Shown: positions 12,055 through 22,905 of the stretch, one piece after another
Numbering within the stretch: position 1 is the first letter of the stretch
Layout of the letters: each line of letters begins with the position of its first letter
Origin: Bryum argenteum
Lineage: Eukaryota > Streptophyta > Bryopsida > Bryales > Bryaceae
Assembly (NCBI GenBank): GCA_037043015.1
Contig: CM073321.1
Coordinates: forward strand, 43,730,420 to 43,794,419
Direction: 5' to 3'
DNA length: 64,000 nt
Notes under the pieces: generated by a model
Seen by the model: only the letters and a program-made list of their open reading frames with translations
Database searches by the model: none
What the model was told of the DNA's origin: nothing
Position numbers and translations under genes: made by a program

Positions 12055-12410
12055 CTTATGTAATAAGATCTCTCAACCACTCCTTTGTCAGACAATATCT
12101 ATTTGTCAGAAGACAGATCATGATCTCCCACGAAGCCTTCTTCAATTTTCACTCGCCCTAGGTCCACAGCCTTCTACGCTGGCCCCACCAACACGCGCTA
12201 GGTCCACCGCGTTGTGCGTCGGCCCCCATTATAACTAGATGCAGGTGCTTTGATTTTGAACAGTACGAAAGTATTTTGTGGTAATGTGGCATTGAGAAAT
12301 TTTCTTTAATCACTCTAGCAGGGGTCTGTTCTTTGCTACTCAGTTCTGGTGTTCCTCAGTTTGTTCATACTAAGTCCATTTTGTGTGGTCGGCCAAATCT
12401 TGTGCACCTC

Positions 12411-13110
12411 CTACATTTCAAAATCAGTGCCTAACATCGTCTTAAATTGTGTCCTTATAGATATTCGAATTTCATTATCGCTAGATCTTGTGCATGCCCT
12501 CGGTTTGACATCATAGATCTTGACATCATAGATCTTGTGCATCGACAAGCCATCTTGTGCGTGCCCTCTGTTTGAAGAAGTTGTAGCGTCAGATTTGGTA
12601 GAGTCTTTACGCCATCGGGCTGCAGGCGCCACTCGGGAAGCATGCTATCAAAGGCTCTCGGAAGATTACACAATATCTTCGAAATCCGGGCTTGCTCAGT
12701 TAAAGTAGCATCTCCGCGACTAGCGCGTTGAGACACAATAAAATCGAGCTTGCTGAGAAAATCAGCAATACTTTCACCCTCAGTCATGGAACATTTGTAA
12801 AACTCCTCCTGCAACGAGTGTTTCTCTTGTGTATCAACATAAGTTTCTCCCATATCTCTCTGGCACTAACGCATGAGATTGTGTTTGAGAATAGACTCAT
12901 CAAGAGCTTGACACAGTAAGCTAAAAGCTTGGCTATCTCGTTTGACCCATTCAGAGATGTCCGCAGAATCAGAGCCATAGGCCGGTTTGGGTACTGTATC
13001 GTCAACAATAGGCATCAGTTCTTTACCCAACAAGATGGCTCGCATTTGAAATTTCCAAAGATGAAAATTGGTTCCCTTAAAGCGAGAAATGCCACCAAGA
13101 TCGCGAGTTC
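12411..13110 (-). pseudogene. Copia-type retrotransposon gag fragment
   Basis: Minus-strand translation gives the N-terminal gag pattern RFKGTNFHLWKFQMRAILLG, then a segment ending ALDESILKH, then EEFYKCSMTEGESIADFLSKL and ISKILCNLPRAFDSMLPEW. These are the UBN2/gag-polypeptide features of plant Ty1/Copia elements. At least one frameshift near 12840-12880 separates the two halves (SAREIWEKLMLIHK lies in a different frame from QEEFYKC). No protease, integrase or reverse transcriptase follows, so this is a relic. It sits between the two ADD genes. Confidence 0.8.
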
Positions 13111-13114
13111 TATC

Positions 13115-13560
13115 ACCGAAGGTATATTAAGTTACTGTATGTCAAATTACACATATCTCTGTACTAAACAAATCTGCACAGAGTAGACACAGCTCGCTTG
13201 ACCATACACAAACACACAAGCACACTCCTGATCACTGCTACAGATCACTGCTACTTATACTGACTCCTCTCACTCATGGAAGAGACGACACAGTTACTAT
13301 CTCCTGACGGCACTAACGGCTTAACTGATTAACCATGATTGCAAGTCGATGCTGTCAAGATCGTCTACATGGCAAGTAAGAGTGCCACCTCCACAGAACC
13401 ACAGGTCCACGTCCCAGACAAAAGTCATCACAGTGCTGAAACTACTTCAATAACTACAGATGTCAAACCTCTGGATACCAAGATTCCGACGTTCGATCAC
13501 TAAGCCCAAGAATATTTGTTTGGCAGTTACTCTTAAAATAATGTTTGTTAAATCCTAACA
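13115..13560 (-). repeat. Possible LTR/leader of the Copia relic
   Basis: Upstream of the gag fragment, the minus strand begins TGTTAGGATTTAACAAAC at 13560, a common LTR start, and contains AGTATAAGTAG at about 13260. A TGGTATCCAGAGG word near 13470 resembles a Met-tRNA primer-binding site. The pieces do not fit one simple LTR layout and no second LTR is present, so this is tentative. Confidence 0.3.
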
Positions 13561-13927
13561 AGTCTTCCACTTCATCACCTCGGAATGGATCACCTCAGAA
13601 TGGATGTGCTCAACGGAATTGCCTGAGATAGCGAGCGAGATACTCTTCGGTAAGCACTCTTGTTTCTGTAAAATTGGTTCATGTCATCAAAAAAAACTCT
13701 GGCCAAAGGTTAAGACTTTAATCACATTGCTTGATCGAATAAGCGATTACAAAGACTTGAGGATCGTCCACCAAAGGTGCATTACGAAGCAGATGATGTG
13801 GCCAGGCGCAAGCTAAAGTAGCAAGATTGAAGTCGGTAATTTGTATTCAAAAAATTCCAGCACATACAAGCCAACTTTCAATCCAAGTGTGAGTTGTGGC
13901 CATACAACTACTATAACTAGCAATCAA

Positions 13928-14365
13928 CTAGTCGTAGTTGGAATCACTCTTAGAATCAGTGCTGCTGCGATCACCAGCTTGTGAAGTGAATTCTACGAAA
14001 TCCTCCCAAATCGTCTGCAGAGGCACTATCTCATACTTGTTGCAGCTGAAGCACCCCCAATTTTTGCCCGTCATGTCCTTCAGGTAGTCGTCTCCCTTGT
14101 TCCGAGCGATACACGCTGCACACCACACCTTGTTACAATAATCACACGGGATCACAAACTGAATTCCCCCACACCAATTGCATTGCTCATCATCGTACTG
14201 GGCGTTCTTTGTGAATACAACGTCGTCCAACACAAGTTTGCACGAAATGCATATGCCAACACCGAGACGAGGATACTCCAACAAACAAGCACGGATTTTT
14301 TTCTCTCCACAGGCAGTGCAGGAATACAAGTACAAAGGATCAAAATCGCCCAAATGCCCCGCCAT
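13928..14365 (-). CDS. Stand-alone ADD-domain protein 2
   Basis: A single-exon gene of about 145 aa. CxxC pairs occur in the same order as in ADD protein 1: CTAC, CISC, CNWC, CDYC, CAAC, CFSC, with DEQCNWC and CDYCNKVWCAAC very like the ATRX ADD pattern. An acidic Ser/Asp tail follows. The paralogue at 11.4 kb has an intron in the middle of the domain that is missing here, so this copy may be a retrocopy or have lost the intron. Start chosen at 14365 (MAGHLGD), aligned to the paralogue and about 95 bp after a TATATA motif; in-frame Met codons at 14443 and 14488 are alternatives. The frame is fully open. Chromatin reading is inferred from the domain only. Confidence 0.78.
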   Translation of the reverse strand: MAGHLGDFDPLYLYSCTACGEKKIRACLLEYPRLGVGICISCKLVLDDVVFTKNAQYDDEQCNWCGGIQFVIPCDYCNKVWCAACIARNKGDDYLKDMTGKNWGCFSCNKYEIVPLQTIWEDFVEFTSQAGDRSSTDSKSDSNYD

Positions 14366-14456
14366 TTGATCCACAACAGTGCAAGAGTGAGAAGTTTCAA
14401 AAGAGAGATGGCCAACGAATAGCTTTGAGATGCTGGCTTCCATGCTCCACCGTTCT

Positions 14457-14466
14457 TGTATATAAG
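14457..14466 (-). promoter_or_regulatory. TATA-box-like motif of ADD gene 2
   Basis: CTTATATACA on the minus strand lies about 95 bp before the chosen start and about 50 bp from a tandem repeat further upstream. Confidence 0.4.
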
Positions 14467-14510
14467 GAGAGAACTCCGGATTTCCCATTTAGCCTCACCA
14501 ACCCGAGTTC

Positions 14511-14580
14511 TCATCACCGGCAGTGCCGTCAGGATCGACACACCGGCAGCGCCGTCAGGATCGGCACACCGGCAGCTTTT
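14511..14580. repeat. 26-bp GC-rich tandem repeat upstream of ADD gene 2
   Basis: About 2.5 units of CACCGGCAGYGCCGTCAGGATCGRCA lie just upstream of the TATA-like motif, in the presumed promoter. Confidence 0.8.
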
Positions 14581-14764
14581 CCAAGGCAGCTTTTTTGTAC
14601 TCTCGAAGGCACCGACATTCCAACGAATTAGAAATCGACACTGCAATTCCCTTACATTCTCATGTCAATCGACGTGAGTTCTCAGGGAGACCGTCACAGC
14701 ACTTTTCTTACATTCTCGTGAGTAGTCGAATCACTCCAACATCCTTTTCTCCCATCTCTACTAG

Positions 14765-14945
14765 CAAGTCACAATGAGCACCGACACTGCACAGCTACAT
14801 AGGACGTATTCACCCCTTAACCGACACTCCTTATCACACAACCCATCCAATCTCATGAAGTCTAACATCATAATGCATGAGCATCGACATTTTGTGCATG
14901 GGACGTATTCACCGACCGACACTCCGACACTTTTTATGGCACAAT
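14765..14945. repeat. Duplicated ATAGGACGTATTCACC segment
   Basis: Two related blocks (about 14774-14832 and 14880-14932) share GACGTATTCACC followed by CCGACACTCC. No gene is associated. Confidence 0.5.
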
Positions 14946-15491
14946 CCATTCCCATCTAGTCCGACACAGCCCAACCCATTTCCAGTACAAAAACCTGTTT
15001 TTTTTTTGTTGTACTATGAGAACATTTGGCCGGTTTTCCAAGGGCACATTTCGCCGGTTTGATCGACGAGATCAATTTTTTAGAAACGATGTGCTGGGAG
15101 CAGCCTCCACTCGGAACATATGAACTTTGTTTGAGCACAATTTTCATTGTAGGGTCAAGAGGGCTCCAAGTTCACTGTGCATGGGGTCATTAGTTGCGCA
15201 CTTTCAGTGCCCTCCACAATCATTCAGCTGAGCCCTTGTTCAATTTGTATTCCCCTAGGTCCTCACAAATCGACCAAATTTGGCAGGCTTGGCCCAAAAG
15301 GGTTAAGAGCAAAACAACAAAAAAATCCCGATTCACCACGGATGTAGGGTCTCGATTGTTATGTATCCGCAGTTTTCCCACGGCTTTAGGGGTACACAAA
15401 TATTGAATTTGTTCAAATAAAATCAACTGATATTCTCTTTTCGACCAGAATATTCCCTCAAAATCTGCTCACTGCTCATGGCTCACGGCTC

Positions 15492-15764
15492 ATGGCTCAC
15501 CGCTCACACCGTAATCACATTGCAGTTTACCATATCACAATTAGTTCAAACCCAGCATGCACATGCCCAGCGTTCAAGGATACTCTAGTCACCTTAGGGA
15601 GAAAAGGACATCCGTATAAAAATTGTAAGCACATGTACTACATCCTGATGTCGATGTGCAATCTAGATGTTGACGTGGACCTCTTTATGCATGCCCCTAC
15701 CTTCAGTTTCAACGAGGTAAAGAAGATCATTGAGAGCGGACTTCTAGACCATGTTACATCTTAG
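15492..15764 (+). pseudogene. SWIM zinc-finger fragment
   Basis: The translation contains ACTCPAFKDTLVTLGRKG and YKNCKHMYYIL, that is C-x-C, a spacer, then C-x-H, the SWIM motif found in MULE transposases and some plant proteins. Only about 75 aa around the motif are present, with no transposase core on either side, and a frame start that looks accidental. It is best read as a captured or leftover gene fragment. The start lies in a GCTCACGGCTCATGGCTCA repeat that also occurs around 48.2 and 48.9 kb. Confidence 0.6.
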
Positions 15765-15783
15765 GTCACCACACTTACATGAT

Positions 15784-15787
<4 letters not shown>

Positions 15788-15826
<39 letters not shown>
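15788..15826. repeat. (TA)n microsatellite followed by TAGA repeats
   Basis: About 19 TA units, then ATAGATGTATAGATAGATAGATA to about 15855. Confidence 0.95.
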
Positions 15827-15830
<4 letters not shown>

Positions 15831-16770
15831 TATAGATGTATAGATAGATAGATATATTGACGTACACTACATGTACGTTATGTAATACAAAATATCTACC
15901 ACTTTCTGAGTATCATTAAATATATATATAATATTGTAGTATATGTATTTTCACCACCCAATATGGCAATATTTGTTACGTTGAGACAATAGGAGCACTT
16001 TGAGACTAAAAGGATATTTTAGGTCTGTTAGATTATTACCAGGTTGAGGATAATACTTGAATGCAACCTTTGGAAAACAAAGGTATTCATATATATTGAT
16101 ATGTAAAAGCCTCAAATTATCAAAAAGATTCAATATTGAACATGTAGAACAGTTTTTCTTTATCCCTGGATAAAATATGAGTCTTCAAATTGCCGTCAAT
16201 GTAATGAATAACGCCATCAATCTTGAATTATACTACCCTAAATTCCACGGTAATGGGTACCAAGTTCCATGGTCATGGGTCAGGAATATACAAATATTCT
16301 CAAAAATATTCTCATTTTATGATTTTTATTTATATTTCTAGTATTTATTTTACTAATAATAAAAAATCATCGCTCGCAATTCTGAAAATGTACGCTCACG
16401 GCTCTGTGCTCTACGGTCTACGCTCCCATACTAGCAACGTCCATTCCTGTCTCAATGCCTACAAAATAACCGATGTCTATCCTGTGTCGACTATGCTCTT
16501 AAATAGCTGATGCGCCTGAAGTCCTTGCTGCCGTTCGGTGGCTCCTATCCTCGCGACTTGGCCGCGACCACCCTGTTGGCAACGTTGTCTACGGTAACAC
16601 GTGCAAGCAAGTAGCAACACTGAAGTTAATACTAGTCAATGCGCGAAAGGAGGGACTCGCAAAGTGTGAAAATGGAGTGTCGGTCGCCTTCTTAAGCACA
16701 GTAATATGGTGACCGGCGGTCTACAGAATCTGCACCGCCGGTCAACGTTGCTTGGTGCCACATCGGCCAT

Positions 16771-17244
16771 TTGTTTCCACACTATCGTCACGAGTTTCAT
16801 TGCAGCCTGAATAGCACAAATCTGCACTATTGCAATCACGATGAATTTGTGCAACGATGTATTGAAGTGTGGAAGTTCCTCTACGGCGGGAAGCAAGTGG
16901 TGAGCAACGAGGTTTCGTACAACATACTACAAATAGTGTACGCGGAAATAATTTTGGAGAGGCAGGTGGATTGGAAGATGTTAAAAAGAACGCCTCAAAC
17001 TACAAAGCCAACAGAACTTCAGATTCCGCGAGCCTCTTTTCCATCAGAGAATCCACGAGAAGGTCTTACATTGCCTAGGAGATACAGAGGAGGAATCCCT
17101 AATGAGGACTCAGAAGAAGGAAGGAGCGAAAGGCGCGAAGTGGATGAAGAGGAGCCAAACCAAACCATGGATGAAGATGAAGCACATTTGAATGAAGTGG
17201 GGCCAAGCCAAGTTTATGATGAAGGGGGCCCAAGCCAAGAATGA
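16771..17244 (+). CDS. Hypothetical 157-aa ORF upstream of the hAT relic
   Basis: An open frame with a mixed N-terminal half (EFVQRCIEVWKFLYGGKQ, then YAEIILERQVDWKML) and an acidic, Glu/Pro-rich C-terminal half. I do not recognise it. It is preceded by GACCGGCGG motifs (16710-16750) and followed by the hAT relic, so it may be an accessory or captured ORF of that element. There is no independent evidence of expression. Confidence 0.3.
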   Translation: MFPHYRHEFHCSLNSTNLHYCNHDEFVQRCIEVWKFLYGGKQVVSNEVSYNILQIVYAEIILERQVDWKMLKRTPQTTKPTELQIPRASFPSENPREGLTLPRRYRGGIPNEDSEEGRSERREVDEEEPNQTMDEDEAHLNEVGPSQVYDEGGPSQE

Positions 17245-17424
17245 CCGGTAGTATGTGCATCACGTTGAAATGCAATTGTTGAACAGTAGTGTACGCAATA
17301 CCAAACACTAAGTGCAATTGCCATTTTGTAAGTATACAAAAACGTTGAATGTGAATATGAAGTTCTTCTTTTGCTCAATTTAAATATTCTTGGTTAATGA
17401 ATTGTCACTAATGGATAATGTTTT

Positions 17425-17492
17425 CATGGTCTCATTGATTATAGTTGAGTCTAAGCAAATACCTAGACTCAACTTCAATGAAAGAGACCATG
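17425..17492. repeat. 68-bp fold-back hairpin
   Basis: The left arm starting CATGGTCTCATTGATTATAG pairs with the right arm ending CTTCAATGAAAGAGACCATG, and the inner arms GTTGAGTCTA/TAGACTCAAC pair around a short loop. About 26 of 31 arm positions can pair. It could be a small-RNA precursor, a MITE remnant or a cruciform. Confidence 0.7.
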
Positions 17493-17515
17493 ACGATAAA
17501 AAATTTGTCATGGCT

Positions 17516-17690
17516 AGGGCGACCGGCGGTCCAATTGGCGCAATGAATTCAGGGCTAGGGCGACCGGCAGTTCAACTGGCGCAATGAAGTCAAGGCCAGG
17601 GCGACCAGCGGTCCATATGGTGCGACAATGTTGTTGTTAGGGTGACCGGCGATCTGGCTGTAGCGACCTTGCCAAACTGCCGGTGGCCTT
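17516..17690. repeat. GCGACCGGCGGTC subterminal repeats, left side of hAT relic
   Basis: Four to five imperfect copies of GGGCGACCGGCGGTCCAATTGGCGCAATGA-type units precede the hAT coding region. The same core recurs on the other side at 21360-21670. Confidence 0.75.
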
Positions 17691-17903
17691 CTATGCGCAT
17701 TCGCCCCCGACTTACAGAAGTATGGGGTATATAAGGAGTCGGTCAGAAACTTGACGCCACTTTCCTTAATGCTTTGCCCGTTTTCTTGGGTCTCCCATGA
17801 GAAGCCCCCTACTTGGTCTTTATGTGCAAAGAGTAACTTGAGTCCTTGTAGTGTGCGTTACCATCACCAATTTCATTGCACCGTGGGGGTGCCATTCCGG
17901 AAC

Positions 17904-20057
17904 ATGGACCATTCTTCCCAATCTAACGGTGTAGCGGATAATAAAAGAGAAACTCGCAAATGGGACGATTGGCTACAATTATGCAGGGAACTGAACGACA
18001 AGCCAAATACTCGCGTGTGCGTATTCTGTGGGTAAGGCACAGTCTTTTTGAGGGCACAAGCATTTGCTCATTTTGGATATCCTCAGAATTCCCCACTACC
18101 CCGGTGTCAAAGGTTACCCCGTGGAGTTCTCGAGCTATTCCATGATTGTGGAGGGATTGTTCCAAAGAAGAACATTCCTTACGCCAATGTTGTTCATGAG
18201 TCAGGAGTGGATGCAGGCATACCGTATGTGGCAACGGAAACTATAGAGAACATAGACTCCCCTGGCATCATGTCAGTGCAAGTGCCATCCCCTAACCGAA
18301 GGTCTATTCAGATGCCATTCTCTAACATGGTGAGTCATGGCAGCAATGGACAAAGGATCTCTACACTCTCTAGCGGACGGCAACATGGGCAAAGGAGTAT
18401 AGAAGATAGTTTTGATTCCGCCACTAGGCAGAATTTGGATGCAAAATGGGCTTCATTTTTCTATGAGGCAAACATTGCATTCAATGTCGTACGACATCCA
18501 GCATTCATAAGTGCCGTTCAAGAGACACCAAACGCCGGTATTGTTGGATATCAACCACCCTTGTATCATGTTACTTGGACTACAATGCTTGATGCAAAGA
18601 AGGCAGCTGTGCAAAAGTCGGTTGAAGATCAAACAAAACTTTCTATGGAGAAGTACGGAGGAACAATATGCTCAGATGTCACAAGTAGACCACTCATTAA
18701 CATAATGCTTGTTTGCCCAGTTGGGGAGGTCTTTCTAGGATCAGTGGATACTACAGGGAAGAAGAAGGACATTGCTTATGTTGCAAATGAAATGGCGAAA
18801 TACATAGAGGAAGTTGGACCAGAAAACATTGTTCAGATATGCACAGACAATGCAAGCTCCATGTGGGGACTGTCAAGAAGTTGCATATAGACTATCCTCA
18901 CTTATATGGACAAGGTTGTGCGGCACATATTCTAGACCTCCTTCTAGAAGATTGGGGGAAAGAGGCATGGGTTAAAGATTTGGTGGAACAAGCCAAGAGA
19001 ATGTGCATATTTCATAGAGGGTCGCACGTCCCACTTGCTCTATTCAGGAAGTACTCCCCGAAGCTGCAGCTGAAGGTACCACCTCAAACCCGATTTCCAA
19101 CGAACTACTTGATGATAGAGCGGTTGTTAAAGCTACAACAACCTCTGAACAACACGGTGATCAATGCGGAGTGGCATGCGTTTGTCCAGACATTGTTTAA
19201 TTGGCAAAACAGTCACCAGTTACAGACAAAGGCAAAGAATGTGAGGAAAAGCATTAAAAGCGATGAGTCCTGGGAGAATTGTACGAAGTTTAAGAAAGTA
19301 GTTGAACCAGTACTCCTAGCTCTTCGGGAGTTTGACGGAGAAGTAGCAGCCATGCCCAAGGCATATGTGATCATGACGGACCTTAAAGAACACGTGTTCT
19401 CTTTGCATGAACCTCCATTCGAACTATCCCCCGATATAGCTACGAAATACGAGGATGCATTTCAAAAACGATGGGAAATGATGCTCACAAACCTCCACTA
19501 TGCAGCAACATTGTTGAACCCTTATTTGACAAATATGGGAGCAATTCAAAACAATGGAGAAGAAAAAAGAGCTTTAAATCGGGTCATAAGGAAGCTTAGC
19601 GCCCCTATGGGAGTAGTCTATGAAGAAGTGGTGCGAGAACTCATACAGTATGAGGAGAGGACGGGTCCATTTAACACCAATTCAGAGGCCTTTGATCCCG
19701 CTCAATGTTAGTTGTTACCACATCAATGGTGGCATCAAGTCGGGGGGAATGCCTTGCCAAAAATTTCTAAGAGGATTTTGGATTGACATGTTCAGCTTCA
19801 TCATGTGAGAGGAATTGGAGCATGTACTCTTTCGTGCACAAGAAAGTGAGGAATCAGTTGTCTACTTCCAAAGCAGAGACCTTGTGTACATCTATGCAAA
19901 CACCAAACTCGAGTCCGAGAAACGTAGAAAAGCGCAGAGAACGTCATATGAAAATTATTTAGAAGAAGAGGACTCAGACCAAGAAGAGGATATATCAGAC
20001 AATGATTGGCATGATGGTGTATTCAGGGATATCCCGGAGGCGGATGACGACAACTAA
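17904..20057 (+). pseudogene. hAT-superfamily transposase (DUF659 + hATC), broken
   Basis: In order: a BED-like region (WDDWLQLCRELN, CVFCG, then HFGYPQ) with an in-frame TAA at 18033-18035; a DUF659 domain (MEKYGGTICSDVTSRPLIN, EEVGPENIVQICTDNASSM, CAAHILDLLLED) broken by a 1-base frameshift near 18870; a helical middle; and the hATC dimerisation region (WWHQVGG, SASSCERNWSMYSFVHKKVRN) shifted in frame near 19705 and again near 19885, before an acidic tail ending at 20057. One stop and three frameshifts make it inactive. hAT transposases cut and paste elements with 8-bp target duplications; no boundary duplication could be found. Confidence 0.88.
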
Positions 20058-20114
20058 TTTAATGGCGGTAGCTAACACGACGACCTAGAGAAATGGAACA
20101 ACGACGAAGGAAAC

Positions 20115-21047
20115 ATGACTATTCATGTCAAAGGCCCATTTGAGTTCAATGACGACGAGGATGTTCCACAACAACCTCGCCAGTTTGCGGATTTCGCCAA
20201 GGACACAGAGGGAGAAGGAGTGGCAAATTTACTGCTCCAAGACAGTTTTTGCCTAGCGAAACAAGACTTGGTAAACCGGGTTGATGAAGAGAACATTGGT
20301 GCACTTAAAGACAGCCTACACTCCGACAACGACGATAAACTTGACAATGTGAAGTGTACGGCTATCTCGGCAGGAGTTGAAATGGGCCAAATTTAAGTGG
20401 AACCTGACAATGTATCCAATTCAGGTTGCATGGAAGTGGGGTCACTTAGAGTTTCAACCATTCGATCAAGAAGTACAACTCATAACGGAGATGACTCCGA
20501 TGTACGACTACAACACTTGTTCCCAAGGGTTACCCAACCTAAAGGGGCCCATACAACTCGTATGATATTGCCAAAAACGGAGGTCAAAATAGAAGCAACA
20601 AGTTCAACATGCACCAGAGCATTGGCAGTGTCACGAGACATTGGGCCATCTTGACAACCTTGCAATCGTATTACACGAGGCCGAGAGCGTTTAAGGATCG
20701 CACACGATTGACGAAGTCGGAAAGGAGCACGGGTACATGAAGAAGTCCATGCATGTATTGATTCCTCCAATAATCCGAATACACGTACAATGCAACATCT
20801 ACCACTCAACGCAAACGAGATTACTAATGCTTCACAGCCCTTGAAGCGCCTTGTTACAGTGAACAAGAAAACAACTACAGACATGGAAGTGCGCAATTTG
20901 ACGAGTGACGTTGACTGTAAAGTACGCAATAAGACAGAGGATGAGGTTGAGGATGGCGACCAAAGCACTCATGAGTCTCTAGATGAAACTGATCCAAACG
21001 CAGATGAAGTATCAAGCGACGATACGTATACATTAAAGGATACCTAA
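20115..21047 (+). other. Acidic ORF remnants after the hAT transposase
   Basis: Short open frames at 20115-20396 (Asp/Glu-rich, DDEDVPQQPRQF) and 20790-21047 (Glu/Asp-rich tail) occur in different frames. They could be decayed continuations of the hAT tail or of a second ORF. I recognise no domain. Confidence 0.3.
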
Positions 21048-21359
21048 AGACGTGTTATTAGAATTTTTATTTTGGATCAAATAAGGAAGTTAGTAGTTAG
21101 TACAATACTACAATGTACTGCAAGAAGGGCAACTATTAGTTTACAATATTTTGGTAATTTAGTATGTTTCGGAGTATAATATATATAGTTTGGTATATGT
21201 AATAGTTACATCTTATATATGAATACCATGATTATAGACATGGACAACTTTCTACTCTGAAATGCACCATTGATCTTGTTTTGCATAAAAAGGTATTTAT
21301 AAATTGCATCGGTGCTCATTTTGTACCAATATAGAATTATCTTGGTTGTTTTGTATTCA

Positions 21360-21670
21360 ACCATGGTGCCGGTCGCCACACATACGGTGGCCCAAGGCGA
21401 CCGCCGATCGCCCCTAGGTGCGTTGTCCCAGGGCGACCGGCGATCGCTATAAGCGATCGTCGATCGCCGTAGGCGATTGTCAGTCGCTCTAGGGAGACCG
21501 GCGCTTGCCTAGACGCGGTTGGTAGGGCGACCGCCGATCTCCCTAGAGAGACCACCGATCACCTACGCGCGGTAGCTCAGGGCGATCGGCAATTGCCATA
21601 GGCTGCCATTGATTGCACAGGGCTACTGTGGGTCGCCTACCCAAGCTCGTCGACTGGCGATCGCCTACTT
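21360..21670. repeat. GCGACCGGCGATCGC subterminal repeats, right side of hAT relic
   Basis: About ten imperfect copies of a GCGACCGGCGATCGCCCTAG unit in both orientations, many overlapping the palindrome GCGATCGC. The core matches the left-side repeats at 17516-17690 and isolated sites at 16710-16750 and 27083. Confidence 0.8.
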
Positions 21671-21889
21671 TGACTAATATTCCATTTTCCACGTCATTAT
21701 CGACCCCTACGCCACGTATGAAAATAGCTTTTTACCTGAATGTCAATCTACAAAACCCTCAACAAGTTTTTACCACGCAATTTGTAATATAATCGACATT
21801 CCCGTCGAATCGGGCGTCAGACAAACATGTCGAATACGGACAATTCAGACAGACATTCCGAAAAGTGTGTCACATAAGACAACCCTGAT

Positions 21890-22905
21890 TGTAGGAGTAT
21901 CGACAACAAACAATGGTAGTGGAAGGACTTCCAGAGTTGAGGTTGTTGGTGCGTAGTATATAGTAGTTGTTGACAGGTGTATTAGTGAATACTTTAGTTT
22001 TGTATTATCTGAGGTCCTAATCACCTAAGCAATATATGTACGGTTGACTCACACTTTTTGATGTGACAATGTTTAGTTTTCATGTTATGTAAGACGTTAG
22101 TGGTTTACGGTTCTGATGACTATAGAAACATCTATATATGTCATTCCAGATGTCCTCTAATATGCCCAGAAAACATCAATAGTAACATTTTTGCAAACAT
22201 GACCACAACACAAAACGTTTACATCAATGTCCAACAAAATGTCGCTACAAACATCTGAGCAAACATCACAAATATAACAAAGGCATCAACCTAGACATCA
22301 TTTGAGACACTAAAGACATCAATCTTGACATCAATCTAAGCACTATAGACATCAATTTTTGACATCATCTCATCTACTAGAGACATTAAGCAAGAGACGT
22401 TGATGTTTAACGTAATGTCTAACAACAAGGTCATTTGACCCTAAAACCTCCCAAAACATTGCTAACGTAGCATGCCACGTCATTTTCCCGGATTCCGCGT
22501 CGGATATCTCGGCTGCCATGTCAAATTTCCTGGGTGCCATGTCCAATTTCTCGGGCCCCACATCAGATTTTCCCGAGTCCACGTAGGATTTTGGCGCCGC
22601 CACATCACATTCTAAGGGAGCACCGAAAAGTCCTTATCAGGGTGAAATTTGCTACCATGTGACACTACCTGTCCACATGGCGCTGATGTGTCACCTAAGT
22701 GGCACACGTTTTATCCTCCCAAATTTACCTCAATTCACCTGATGTCTTCAGATATTTTAGATGTCTAACTGGATGTCTTTGATGTCTGAGAATGTCTGAG
22801 GATTTTAAAATATCCGACATCCACTTGCTAGGCATCAACGCGTTAGATTTAGGAATCAAACACATCAGATTTAGACATCCAAAAGAACACGGTTTTTTTA
22901 CAGTG
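21890..22905 (-). mobile_element. CACTA-type element fragment (copy 1)
   Basis: Reversed, this matches the first ~1 kb of the complete CACTA element at 40028. The end is CACGGTTTTTTTACAGTG (22905), and the CCACATGGCGCTGATGTGTCACC, TGTTTGCAACA and TATTTACTAATACGCCTGTCAACAA-type segments are shared. Homology stops near 21890 beside the hAT region, so it is truncated there. No transposase is encoded. GACATC/GATGTC words recur throughout, as in copy 2. Confidence 0.75.
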
